Assembly (NCBI GenBank): GCA_947178105.1
Contig: CAMWXD010000014.1
Location: forward strand, 1-64,000
DNA: 64,000 nucleotides
DNA from: an uncultured Eubacterium sp.
GTDB taxonomy: Bacteria > Bacillota > Clostridia > Lachnospirales > Lachnospiraceae
Reading direction: 5' to 3'
Positions 8,799 to 17,414 of this stretch are shown in pieces. The position numbers were made by a program, and so were the translations under genes. The notes below the pieces were generated by a model. The model saw nothing but the letters and a program-made list of their open reading frames with translations, did not search any database and was not told the DNA's origin. Every line of letters begins with the position of its first letter. The first letter of the stretch is position 1.

Positions 8799-10894
8799 AA
8801 ATTAATCAGAACATATCAGCAGTTATCGTAAATGACCAGTTGCTCCGCAATGAAAACAGTTTATCCGCTTCTGTAAAGAAGCTGTCTTCGGGGTTTAAAT
8901 TTAATGATCCAAAGGATAATCCGTCCGGTATGGCGATTTCCTTCAAAATGCAGGCACAGATCCATGCGTTAAACCGCGCGTCTTTGAATGCGACGGACGG
9001 TGTCAGCATGGTAGAGACGATTGACGGCGCGATGGGTGAGATGACAGAAATCCTCCAGCGTATCCGTGAGCTGTGCGTACAGGCGGGAAATGATACGAAC
9101 ACCTTGGAGGACAGGGATGCGATCCAGCAGGAAATCGATGCGTTAAAGGAGGAAGTGAACCGGATTTCTTCGGCTACCGAGTTTAATGGAAAGAAGGTGC
9201 TGGACGGGTCGCTTGACAGGAGGACGTATGTGACGGCGGAAGAACAGGTAACACAGCCTGATGGAACTACTGTTACAAAAGAGGTCAGCATGTTCGACAG
9301 GATTACGAATGTGATTGTCTCGGATGAGGTGCAGGCTGGGGAATATAATGTTACGATTGAGAAAGCTGCGGAACATGCGGTGATCACTTCTACACCTGAT
9401 GCGAGTGTGACAATGCCGGCAACGGTAATTGAAGAATCACAGGAAGGGACGATCAGCATTAATGGGTCGAAAGTAGAGATTAAGGCAGGAATGACTGCGG
9501 ATGAAGTTTACGAGGCGATCCGCGATGCTGGTGAATTGGGCTGGGTAAATGTATTTGCGACAGATGGTACTCCAGGTCCATTAAATAAGGATAATCTGGA
9601 TACGCAGGGATATCAGAAGCTTCCTGGAGGATATCAGTTTGGAAGTACGTTGGCTTTTGTTTCACAAAATTATGGGTCAGATGAGAGTGTGACGATTACG
9701 TGTGATAACGAGGAGTTAGCGAAGATACTTGGGATTACAGAGATATCAGACGTTGAGTATACAGAGACAATTGAATGGAGTTGGAAAACATTTGGGGCAG
9801 ATGGAAATCCAAATGCAGTGCCGCCAATACCAGATGTACCTGCACAGGCAATAACAGGTGGATATAATGGACCAGCAGATGGTGGGCCTGCTTTGAATGC
9901 ATTTACGAAAGCGGGAGAAGGGACATTGTATATTAATGGCATTTCAATAGCGATTAAAGAGGGAATGAATGCAAATGAGACATATCAGGCGATTCAAAAT
10001 GCATTAGATAAAAGTGGAGTAACAGTTTCAATTGACGGTAACCCTGCTCCTACAACTTTTTCCTTTTCAGATAAATTAGTGTTTGCAACTGAAAAGGGAG
10101 GTATGTATACAGAGATTGATATTAAGTATGATAAAGATGAAATAGGAGAACTTTTAGGGTTATCTGGTCCGAATGGATTGAAAGGTTCTGTGGATGGATA
10201 TACACCGTCTGATCCTGTCAGAGAAATATTATCGATCGAATATAAAGCGGTTGAGAAAGGTGAAGATGCTCAAGTATCGATCAAAGAAAATGTAATTGAT
10301 CCGACCACAGGTTTGCCTGAAACAGATCCTGTTACTGGTGATCCTATTAAAAAAATCCGTGAAGAATACACTGGCCAGGCAGTGATCACAGCCGATGGCA
10401 ACCAGGTAGTAATTACAGATAAGAGCGGCTTTGAAATGAGCTTTGAAGTGCGCGGCGACATAGCAAATAAGGAAATTAAGATCGAAGCAACCGATATCGG
10501 CACGCTCCAGCTCCAGATCGGCGCAAACGAAGGACAGGAGTTGGCAGTCAGGGTTCCAATTTTAAATACGACGAGCCTGTATATGGACGATCTGGACGTA
10601 CGCAAGGTCGGCGGGCCGGATCGTGGAATGGATACGATGGATGGAGCAATCGCAATCGTATCTGCGGCACGGTCTTTGATGGGTTCTTATGAAAACCGTC
10701 TGGATTATATACAGAGCAACCTGGACGAAACCGAGGAGAATATGACAAAAGCAATTTCCCGTCTCGGAGATGTGGATATGGCTGAGGAAATGACAGAATA
10801 TACGAATGCCAATGTATTAACGCAGGCTTCGATTTCCGTACTGGCGCAGGCGAATGATCTGCCGCAGCAGGTATTGTCTCTGTTACAGGGTTAA
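8795..10894 (+). CDS. Flagellin with large variable domain
   Basis: Structural subunit of the flagellar filament, exported through the flagellar apparatus. The N-terminal D0/D1 helices (LSASVKKLSSGFKFNDPKDN) and the C-terminal D1/D0 helices ending in QQVLSLLQG are canonical. At 699 residues it is long because a variable domain of roughly 430 residues sits between them. That domain has a duplicated module: GTISINGSKVEIKAGMTADE with VYEAI, then GTLYINGISIAIKEGMNANE with TYQAI, about 155 residues apart. DNA from about 9,550 to 10,320 is visibly more AT-rich than the conserved ends. A FlgL-type junction protein is less likely given the C-terminus. fliS follows 29 bp downstream. Confidence 0.9.
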   Translation: MKINQNISAVIVNDQLLRNENSLSASVKKLSSGFKFNDPKDNPSGMAISFKMQAQIHALNRASLNATDGVSMVETIDGAMGEMTEILQRIRELCVQAGNDTNTLEDRDAIQQEIDALKEEVNRISSATEFNGKKVLDGSLDRRTYVTAEEQVTQPDGTTVTKEVSMFDRITNVIVSDEVQAGEYNVTIEKAAEHAVITSTPDASVTMPATVIEESQEGTISINGSKVEIKAGMTADEVYEAIRDAGELGWVNVFATDGTPGPLNKDNLDTQGYQKLPGGYQFGSTLAFVSQNYGSDESVTITCDNEELAKILGITEISDVEYTETIEWSWKTFGADGNPNAVPPIPDVPAQAITGGYNGPADGGPALNAFTKAGEGTLYINGISIAIKEGMNANETYQAIQNALDKSGVTVSIDGNPAPTTFSFSDKLVFATEKGGMYTEIDIKYDKDEIGELLGLSGPNGLKGSVDGYTPSDPVREILSIEYKAVEKGEDAQVSIKENVIDPTTGLPETDPVTGDPIKKIREEYTGQAVITADGNQVVITDKSGFEMSFEVRGDIANKEIKIEATDIGTLQLQIGANEGQELAVRVPILNTTSLYMDDLDVRKVGGPDRGMDTMDGAIAIVSAARSLMGSYENRLDYIQSNLDETEENMTKAISRLGDVDMAEEMTEYTNANVLTQASISVLAQANDLPQQVLSLLQG

Positions 10895-10923
10895 GGAAGC
10901 ATCATTAAGGGAGAGTTGGGTGT

Positions 10924-11397
10924 ATGACGAAGGAACGGATACAGGAATTTACCCGCAGGATTACACAGGCGAACCGGAGCGGACTGGCGCTGATCAAGTT
11001 TGAAATATTGTTTGCATATTTTGATGATATCAGCAGGGCATTTCAGGAAAATGACAGGCAGGGCGTAGAAAAAGGGGTGCATCATGCGGATGATGTGCTG
11101 AAAAGTTTTCAGGAAACGCTGGATTTTCAATATGAGATCTCTCCGCGGCTGTATGCGCTGTATGATTTTCACCGCAGGCAGTTGTCGAAGGTTCTCATAC
11201 GTAATTCGCTGGATGAGCTGACACAGAGCAGGAAGATGCTGCAAAAGACGTATGAAGCTTTTTCAGAAGCTGCAAAAGAAGATACGTCTGCGCCTCTGAT
11301 GCGGAATGCGCAGCAGGTATATGCGGGTTATACGTATGGAAAAAATGATATCAACGAAATCTATGATGTACCATCATCACGGGGCTTTCTGGCGTAA
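10924..11397 (+). CDS. fliS: FliS-like flagellin export chaperone
   Basis: A 157-residue, all-helical protein with no membrane segment. FliS binds the C-terminus of flagellin in the cytoplasm and prevents early polymerisation. The pattern LYALYDFHRRQLSKVLIRNS resembles the family core (LYxFMxxxLxxAN), and it lies directly after flagellin. It is about 25 residues longer than usual, with a C-terminal tail YAGYTYGKNDINE. Its last codons and stop lie inside a terminator hairpin. Confidence 0.75.
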   Translation: MTKERIQEFTRRITQANRSGLALIKFEILFAYFDDISRAFQENDRQGVEKGVHHADDVLKSFQETLDFQYEISPRLYALYDFHRRQLSKVLIRNSLDELTQSRKMLQKTYEAFSEAAKEDTSAPLMRNAQQVYAGYTYGKNDINEIYDVPSSRGFLA

Positions 11398-11414
11398 TGC
11401 CGGAAAGCCCTTTT
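11382..11414 (+). terminator. Terminator overlapping the fliS stop codon
   Basis: GGGCTTTCTGGC (11382-11393) pairs with GCCGGAAAGCCC (11399-11410) with one T-G pair, followed by TTTT. The fliS TAA (11395-11397) is in the loop, so the last five residues are encoded in the left arm. The DUF2508 gene ends just beyond on the other strand. Confidence 0.85.
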
Positions 11415-11417
11415 ATA

Positions 11418-11675
11418 TTACGGCTCTGCGATTTCATACGATTTCAGGCGGCAGAGCAGGAATTGATATCGCATCTGAATGGCATTTACTTCATAGATGT
11501 AGCTGTCAATCAGTTCCGGGTCTGTGGCATTTTCGAAATTTTCGTAAGCCAGGTGAAGGCTGTTCATCGTTTGCATCAGGTTATCCAGCAGGCTTTGGTA
11601 ATTTGCATCCGTCTGCGGTTCTTGTTTAAAAAATCGGAACAAAGGGTTACCTCGCTTTCTGTCATCGAATTTCAA
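11418..11675 (-). CDS. DUF2508 (YaaL-like) protein
   Basis: An 85-residue cytoplasmic protein of unknown function. The central pattern AYENFENATDPELIDSYIYE matches the DUF2508/YaaL signature (xxxFxxAxDPxLIDxxIYExNA). In Bacillus yaaL lies just before bofA in the same direction; here it is divergent from bofA with a 137-bp gap, so the ancestral pair has been inverted or separated. Convergent with fliS. Confidence 0.75.
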   Translation of the reverse strand: MKFDDRKRGNPLFRFFKQEPQTDANYQSLLDNLMQTMNSLHLAYENFENATDPELIDSYIYEVNAIQMRYQFLLCRLKSYEIAEP

Positions 11676-11812
11676 CGTGCGGAAACTTTGTGAGCATTAT
11701 AAGTATAATCAATTTTCTGGAAAAATATGCATAAACGAAAAAAAGAAAAGAGCAGCATATTTTCATGGACAAACGCATAAATTATGTTGAGCATAAAGTT
11801 TAAGGGGCATCT

Positions 11813-12085
11813 ATGAAACAGGAAAATGTGTTTTTTATTATGGTCGGTATCTGCGCGCTTGTACTTCTGATCGGGCTGCTGAAGCAGAAGGCTGCGATCG
11901 TGCTGAATATTATCGTACGTGTGATTGTTGGCTGCGTGGGCATTATTTTACTGAATGATTTTTTGCAGAAACAAGGCATTCCGGTAGCGGCAGGACTGAA
12001 CCCGCTGAATCTTTTGACAATTGGAAGCCTTGGTACGAGCGGGTTTGCACTGATTTATGGGATTTTGTTTTACACTTTGTTGTGA
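11813..12085 (+). CDS. BofA-like pro-sigma-K processing inhibitor
   Basis: A 90-residue membrane protein with two hydrophobic helices (near 7-25 and 28-48) and the BofA-type C-terminal pattern GLNPLNLLTIGSLGTSGFAL. In Bacillus BofA holds the SpoIVFB protease inactive in the outer forespore membrane until pro-sigma-K processing. Ribosome site AAGGGG lies upstream of ATG 11813. Its presence argues for a spore-forming lineage. Confidence 0.8.
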   Translation: MKQENVFFIMVGICALVLLIGLLKQKAAIVLNIIVRVIVGCVGIILLNDFLQKQGIPVAAGLNPLNLLTIGSLGTSGFALIYGILFYTLL

Positions 12086-12121
12086 GCATTTCACAAAATT
12101 TAAACATTCGTTGAAAAAGGG

Positions 12122-12150
12122 TAGACAAATGGAAAAAAAGCACGTATAAT
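12122..12150 (+). promoter_or_regulatory. Sigma-A promoter for the Tad operon
   Basis: TAGACA (12122-12127), a 17-nt spacer and TATAAT (12145-12150), about 75 nt upstream of the first Tad gene. The following genes are tightly packed, so this may drive the whole pilus operon. Confidence 0.65.
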
Positions 12151-12226
12151 CCAACTTACAAAACACATCTGACTTGCATAGAAATAGCCAGGTGTATAAA
12201 GGGGGGATTCCATTGGAGGTTTTGTA

Positions 12227-12724
12227 ATGGTATGTCTGCTCTGTCTGTTGGCGGCAGCGGTGCGGATGGATCTGCAAACGAAGAAGATCAGTAACCGGCT
12301 GATTTTATCTGGATTATTATTAGGCTGTATGCGCAATCTTGCACAATACGGCTGGAAGGGAAGTATTTATTTTCTGATACTGATTTCTTTCCCGGTTCTT
12401 ATATTTTATCTATTGTTTCTTATGCGTGCGCTTGGCGCAGGCGATATCAAATTGTTTTCCGTGATTAGCAGTTGTATTGGGCTTGAGGGGTTTTTGGAGG
12501 TAGTGAAGTTTTCGTTTCTGGCAGGGGCGGCATGTTCTTTTCTTGTTTTGCTCCGCAATAAGAATCTATATGCACGTATCCATTATTTATCACATTATGT
12601 CAAGACGGCTCTGTTGACAAAATCCATAACAAAGTATGATTATGAAAGCGGCGGGAAGCAGAATTTTATCCATTTTTCAATAGCAATTTTAGCAGGTTTT
12701 ATTGTGTATTTAGGGGGAATGTGA
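12227..12724 (+). CDS. A24 prepilin peptidase (TadV/CpaA-like)
   Basis: Integral membrane aspartyl protease that cleaves the leader of Flp pilins. Both active-site regions are visible: the first Asp in RMDLQTKKISNRLI (near residue 15) and the second in GAGDIKL. 165 residues with about five or six hydrophobic segments. GGAGG at 12215-12219 is 7 nt from the start. First gene of the Tad operon; it ends directly at the next start codon. Confidence 0.85.
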   Translation: MVCLLCLLAAAVRMDLQTKKISNRLILSGLLLGCMRNLAQYGWKGSIYFLILISFPVLIFYLLFLMRALGAGDIKLFSVISSCIGLEGFLEVVKFSFLAGAACSFLVLLRNKNLYARIHYLSHYVKTALLTKSITKYDYESGGKQNFIHFSIAILAGFIVYLGGM

Positions 12725-13783
12725 TTGGGAAAAATAAAGCTGGCAGTTGTTGGGGATACAAGTTATGCCAGAAGGCTTACAGAGTGCATACGAAAAAATG
12801 CGCCGGAATACCTGGAAGTATTAGGATGCCAGTGTGTCCAGGACTTAGCGGATTTTTTGATAAAAATGCAGCCGGATATCTTGTTGTGTGAACGGGAAGC
12901 AGCAGCGGGAGGGCGGCTGGTAAACTATATTGTGCGAATATGGCTTACGGATACAATACATGGGGAGCAGGGACAAGCATGTGGGCAGGATGGCGGGATT
13001 GCGCAAACACAAATTCGGCAGGATCCGGAAATTTTCCGTTATCAGAGAGGATCGGAGATCTTGCGGCAGGTATTCCAGATTTACGAAAAGCATTCCAAAA
13101 AAAATCTTGTCTGCCGATGTAACAATGCGGATATGGAGATGGATGCATTTTATGCACCGGGCGGCAATGAGCTTTTGCTGCCGTATTCCATATCGTATGC
13201 GTCAATTTGCGGAGAAGAAGCAAAGACTTTATATTTGAATTTGTCTGAATTTTCAGGAATGGCGTCTTTTTTTGGTGAGAAAGCGGGGAAGAATCTGAGC
13301 GACCTGATTTATGCTATCCGTCAGAAGAAAGACCGGTTTTTGATTTCTCTGCAAAGCGTACTGCATCATACGGAGCAATTCGATTATATTCTTCCGCCGG
13401 AAAATCCAGAAGATTTGTATGAAATACAGGAGGAGGATCTTGCCAGCCTGCTGAAAATGTTGCAGGAACAGACGGAATATACGCAGATCGTATGGGGCTG
13501 CGGTACGTTTAATCAGGCGGTGGAACAAGTGATGGAATGCTGCCGCAAGGTATATTGTGTTGTAAAAGAAAGTTCATTTGGGAAATATCGAAAGATAGAG
13601 TTCGAAGGATTTTTAAAGAAGGAATGGAAGCGGAGGATCCAGGAGAAGGTGGTATTTATAAGCACACAGACAGGGAGTGGGGTATTTGTGCCGGGTATGG
13701 ATATTTTGGCACAGTTGCAGAGTGGAGAGTTTGCGGAACAAGTGCGGAAGCTGACGCAGGAGGAACAAGGGGAGTCAGGCTGA
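12725..13783 (+). CDS. CpaE/TadZ-like protein lacking a clear P-loop
   Basis: TadZ/CpaE proteins place the Tad machine in the cell and normally combine a receiver-like N-terminus with a ParA/MinD ATPase. Here the N-terminal 90 residues look receiver-like (KLAVVGDTSYARRLTECIR, DILLCE) and the rest resembles the ATPase scaffold (KNLSDLIYAIRQKKDRFLIS, QIVWGCGTFNQAVEQ), but I see no deviant Walker A lysine motif. It is probably a degenerate family member. The start is TTG 12725, supported by AGGGGG at 12712-12717 at 7 nt and by direct contact with the previous stop. Assignment depends partly on position before cpaF. Confidence 0.55.
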   Translation: MGKIKLAVVGDTSYARRLTECIRKNAPEYLEVLGCQCVQDLADFLIKMQPDILLCEREAAAGGRLVNYIVRIWLTDTIHGEQGQACGQDGGIAQTQIRQDPEIFRYQRGSEILRQVFQIYEKHSKKNLVCRCNNADMEMDAFYAPGGNELLLPYSISYASICGEEAKTLYLNLSEFSGMASFFGEKAGKNLSDLIYAIRQKKDRFLISLQSVLHHTEQFDYILPPENPEDLYEIQEEDLASLLKMLQEQTEYTQIVWGCGTFNQAVEQVMECCRKVYCVVKESSFGKYRKIEFEGFLKKEWKRRIQEKVVFISTQTGSGVFVPGMDILAQLQSGEFAEQVRKLTQEEQGESG

Positions 13784-13829
13784 GAAGGAGAAGACGTTTG
13801 ACGGAATATAAGAAAAAGGAAGGGGTTAT

Positions 13830-15044
13830 ATGACGCAGGAGATGGAGCAGCTTCGCCAGAAAATCCTGACGAAGCTGGATTTGACGAGGGATACCGGAGA
13901 TGAAGAGCTGGAAGAGCTGATTTACAGTGAAGTGGGGGATTACAGCAGGCAGCAGGGTTTGTCATTAAGACAGAGGGAACAATTTCAAAGGGAAATCTAT
14001 CATTCCCTGAGGAAGCTGGATGCGCTGCAAGAGTTAATTGATGATGCAGATGTGACGGAAATTATGGTAAATGGGCCGGACGCTATTTTTTTTGAAAAAG
14101 CTGGGCGTGTGCGCAAGTGGGACAGGAGCTTTTACTCCAAAGAAAAGCTGGAAGATGTGATCCAGCAGATCGTAGCGGCAGGAAATAAAATCGTGAATGA
14201 AGCAAATCCGATTGTAGATACAAGGCTAAAGGATGGTTCCCGTGTCAATATTGTGCTTTCTCCGGTTGCGATTGATGGTTCCACAATCACAATCAGAAAG
14301 TTTCCAGAGCATCCGATGCGCATGAAGCAGCTTGTGCAGCTTGGGGCGATTTCACAGGAAGTGGTGGGGTTTTTAAAACAGCTTGTGCAGGCTGGGTATA
14401 ACATTTTTATATCAGGCGGGACGGGCGCAGGAAAAACGACTTTTTTGAATGCATTATCGGAGTTTATTCCGCAGGAGGAACGGCTGATTACCATTGAGGA
14501 TTCCGCAGAATTGCAGATACAGTCGATACCAAACCTGATCCGTCTTGAAACAAGAAGCGCCAATATGGAAGGGGTACGCGAAATAACAATCCGGGATCTG
14601 ATTCGTACATCTTTGCGTATGCGTCCCAATCGGATTATTGTAGGAGAGTGCAGGGGTGCGGAAACACTCGATATGTTGCAGGCTATGAATACCGGGCACG
14701 ATGGGAGTATCAGTACGGGGCACGCCAATTCCAGCCAGGATATGCTTAAGCGTCTGGAAACAATGGTACTTATGGGAATGGATCTGCCGATACAGGCAAT
14801 CCGCAGCCAGATCGCATCTGGAATCCAGATTTTGGTTCATCTTGGAAGGATGCGGGACTGTTCCAGAAAAGTATTGAATGTAGACGAGATTGACGGTGTC
14901 AAAGACGGAGAAATACAGACGCATTCGATCTATCGGTTTACAGAGCACAGACAGTCGAAGGAGGAAGGAAAGGTAACCGGGACATGGGAAAAAACAGGGA
15001 TCTTGCAGAACACAGACAAGCTGAGGGATGCCGGGCTATGTTAA
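13830..15044 (+). CDS. cpaF: Tad secretion ATPase CpaF/TadA
   Basis: Hexameric type II/IV secretion ATPase that powers Flp pilus assembly at the cytoplasmic membrane face. 404 residues; Walker A GGTGAGKTTF, Asp box ITIEDSAELQ, Walker B-like RPNRIIVGECRGAE and His box TGHANSS are all present. The N-terminal helical domain (ELIDDADVTEIMVNG) is typical. The end overlaps tadB by 7 nt. Confidence 0.95.
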   Translation: MTQEMEQLRQKILTKLDLTRDTGDEELEELIYSEVGDYSRQQGLSLRQREQFQREIYHSLRKLDALQELIDDADVTEIMVNGPDAIFFEKAGRVRKWDRSFYSKEKLEDVIQQIVAAGNKIVNEANPIVDTRLKDGSRVNIVLSPVAIDGSTITIRKFPEHPMRMKQLVQLGAISQEVVGFLKQLVQAGYNIFISGGTGAGKTTFLNALSEFIPQEERLITIEDSAELQIQSIPNLIRLETRSANMEGVREITIRDLIRTSLRMRPNRIIVGECRGAETLDMLQAMNTGHDGSISTGHANSSQDMLKRLETMVLMGMDLPIQAIRSQIASGIQILVHLGRMRDCSRKVLNVDEIDGVKDGEIQTHSIYRFTEHRQSKEEGKVTGTWEKTGILQNTDKLRDAGLC

Positions 15045-15835
15045 AAAACAGCTTCAGAGGCAAGCGGGGACAGGACAAAGAGCAGGAACATGACAGAATG
15101 GATTATCGGAACTATGTTTTTTCCTGGAAGGAACGGCTGCATATGGCTGCACAATATTTGCTGCTAAGCGGCGGATTTGCTTATTTATTTTATCGGTCGT
15201 GGATTGTTTTGGCTTTATTTTGGTGTTTTTACCCATTTTACCGCAGGCGCAGGAAGGTGCAGAGCATTCAAAGGCGCCAGGATCTTTTGTGCAGGCAGTT
15301 TAAAGACAGTATTCAATGTGCGGCTACGTCTATGGCGGCAGGATATTCGATTGAGAATGCATTTCGGGAAGCTTATGCAGAGATGCGGATGCAGTATGGT
15401 CAACATGCTTTGATGACGGAGGAGCTGCGGTATATCAGCACGTGCTTGTCTTTAAACATTCCCTTAGAGCAGCTTTTATATGATTTTGCCAATCGCAGCG
15501 GGCTGGAGGATGTGCGGAGCTTTTGCGAAGTATTTATATTTGCAAAACGCAGCGGCGGGGATTTTATCAGGATTATTCATATGACAGCTTCCAGAATTTC
15601 AGAGAAAAATGAGTTGATGGAGGCAATCCAGACAGAGCTTTCTGGAAAGAGGATGGAACAAAAGCTGATGAATATGATGCCATTGTTTATTCTGCTGTAT
15701 GTAGACTTTAGTTTTGGAGGGTATCTGGACGGGCTGTATCATAATATGCTCGGAATCATTGTGATGACAGTTTGTCTGGCTGTTTATCTGGGAGCATATC
15801 TGCTGTCGGAAAAGATCATGTCTATACAGGTATAG
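15038..15835 (+). CDS. TadB-like type II secretion F domain protein
   Basis: Inner-membrane platform protein of the Tad pilus. Two N-terminal hydrophobic helices (AAQYLLLSGGFAYLFYRSWI region), a T2SSF cytoplasmic domain (AATSMAAGYSIENAFREA, EVFIFAKRSGGDF) and C-terminal helices ending in YLLSEKIMSIQV. I choose ATG 15038, which overlaps the cpaF stop by 7 nt and has GAGGG at 15023, over ATG 14984, which would give a 60-nt overlap. Confidence 0.85.
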   Translation: MLKNSFRGKRGQDKEQEHDRMDYRNYVFSWKERLHMAAQYLLLSGGFAYLFYRSWIVLALFWCFYPFYRRRRKVQSIQRRQDLLCRQFKDSIQCAATSMAAGYSIENAFREAYAEMRMQYGQHALMTEELRYISTCLSLNIPLEQLLYDFANRSGLEDVRSFCEVFIFAKRSGGDFIRIIHMTASRISEKNELMEAIQTELSGKRMEQKLMNMMPLFILLYVDFSFGGYLDGLYHNMLGIIVMTVCLAVYLGAYLLSEKIMSIQV

Positions 15836-15875
15836 CATACGCACACCCAATGGAGCCAGGAGGGAAAAGATATTC

Positions 15876-17171
15876 ATGATAGGAGAAATGCTATGTATCA
15901 CAATTACGGCAGCCAGCCTTCTTAGTTTGCTCTGGCTTTATGCATATAAGAAAGAGAAGAACAAGAAGGATGCTGCAAAGGTAATGGTTTTGGCTGGATG
16001 TTTAGGGCTTATCATCTGCATGACAGAAAACAGCCGGCAGTTGATGCAGGATGGCAAATTAAAAAGAAACGAGGCGGGAGAAGGGACAAAAAGCCAGGAA
16101 TTGCAGTTGGATGTAGAGGGCATACTGGAAGATTATAATTATCTGGTAGAAGTCGAAGCGCAGCGGTTGCAGGGAGAGGCACTGGAGCAGTTGTTTGACC
16201 GGGCTGCCGAAGAAGCGGAACAGGCATTTCTTGGAGAAAATGTATCTATGGACTGCATTAACCGGAATGTTGCGCTGCCAAAAAGTTTGCAGGATGGACA
16301 GATCCGTGCCAGTTGGAAGTTTGATCCTGAGCATATGATAAATTGGGAAGGCGGGCTACAGGAAGATCTTGAAAAAGAAGGGACTCTTGTAATGGTATCG
16401 CTAACGATGACATATTATGAGGAAGCAAGAGAGCACACGTTCGGCTGCTTTGTATATCCGAAGAAGTTAAACCCTGCAGAACAGGTATTGGCAGACCTCA
16501 AGGCGTACTTTGAACAGGAACAGGAGGACAGTAAAAACAAGGAGTATTTAAGCTTGCCGTTTCAGTTAGGCGGAAGGCAACTGAAATGGACGCAGAAAGC
16601 AGAACATACATACCAGATTATTTTAATGCTAGGACTGGCTGCGGCAGCAGTTGTCTATATACAGGAGGCGATGAAGGAGCAGAGAAAAGAGCAGGCACGT
16701 AAGGAGCAACTGCTCAAACAATATCCAGATATGGTAAGCAAGATTTCTTTGCTGCTTGGCGCTGGAATGACACTGAGCAGTGCATGGGAAAGGATTGTGC
16801 TGAATTATCAGCATAAGCTGGAATTGAATCATGGCGGAAAGCAGGAGGTCTATGAGCAGATGCTTGTTGCCTATCGTGAAATGCAGGATGGCGTCGGGGA
16901 ATTAAAAGTCTATGAGCGTTTTGGAGATCGGTGCGGTACACCGCAGTATCGTAAATTTTCTATGCTGGTTGTACAGAATTTGCGGAAAGGATCATCTGGA
17001 TTACGCCAGAGTCTGGAAAAAGAAGTATCGGATGCTTTTGCACTGCGTAAAAATCTTGCTAAAAAGGCTGGAGAGGAGGCGGGAACAAAGATTTTGATTC
17101 CTATGATGCTGATGCTTTGTATCGTTATGGTGATTATTTTAGTTCCTGCATTTCTCACATTTCAGTTGTAA
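15876..17171 (+). CDS. TadC-like type II secretion F domain protein with extra N-terminal domain
   Basis: Second inner-membrane platform protein of the Tad pilus. The C-terminal part has the T2SSF pattern (LPQ..DMVSKISLLLGAGMTLSSAW in outline; EERFGDRCGTPQYRKF; LRKGSSGLRQSLEKE) and a final membrane helix (IPMMLMLCIVMVIILVPAF). Two N-terminal helices are followed by about 190 hydrophilic residues before the next helix at about 245, longer than in most TadC proteins. That segment is Glu-rich and may be an outside domain. Confidence 0.8.
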   Translation: MIGEMLCITITAASLLSLLWLYAYKKEKNKKDAAKVMVLAGCLGLIICMTENSRQLMQDGKLKRNEAGEGTKSQELQLDVEGILEDYNYLVEVEAQRLQGEALEQLFDRAAEEAEQAFLGENVSMDCINRNVALPKSLQDGQIRASWKFDPEHMINWEGGLQEDLEKEGTLVMVSLTMTYYEEAREHTFGCFVYPKKLNPAEQVLADLKAYFEQEQEDSKNKEYLSLPFQLGGRQLKWTQKAEHTYQIILMLGLAAAAVVYIQEAMKEQRKEQARKEQLLKQYPDMVSKISLLLGAGMTLSSAWERIVLNYQHKLELNHGGKQEVYEQMLVAYREMQDGVGELKVYERFGDRCGTPQYRKFSMLVVQNLRKGSSGLRQSLEKEVSDAFALRKNLAKKAGEEAGTKILIPMMLMLCIVMVIILVPAFLTFQL

Positions 17172-17237
17172 AGAAGCGGAAGATAACGGAAAAATAAGGA
17201 TAGCAAACAAAACAGAGAGGAAAGGGGTTTTCGAATA

Positions 17238-17414
17238 ATGAATTTCAGGGATTTTTTAAAAGAAGAAGATGGTATAGGAGTAGTAGAGCTGATTTTGATA
17301 CTTGTGGTGCTGATCGGATTGGTACTGATCTTCAAGGACAGCCTGCGCAGCCTGGTAGAAGAGATTTTTGAAACGATTACACAGGGTGCGTCAGATGTGT
17401 CAGCGATCGACTAA
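17238..17414 (+). CDS. Flp-type (Flp1-like) pilin, 58 residues
   Basis: Major pilin candidate of the Tad pilus. It begins MNFRDFLKEEDGIGVVELIL: a short charged leader, then a Glu five residues into the hydrophobic helix after Gly (G-IGVVE), the processing pattern recognised by A24 peptidases. The helix ELILILVVLIGLVLIFKDSL is followed by a short amphipathic tail. AAAGGGG upstream of ATG 17238. It overlaps the next gene by 20 nt and falls below common ORF length limits, so it is easily missed. Confidence 0.85.
   Translation: MNFRDFLKEEDGIGVVELILILVVLIGLVLIFKDSLRSLVEEIFETITQGASDVSAID

Noticed and set aside
11306..11693. Overlapping + strand ORFs of about 100 codons across the fliS end and DUF2508 region
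   Set aside because: They cross a strong terminator, lack ribosome sites and lie antisense to a recognisable DUF2508 gene.
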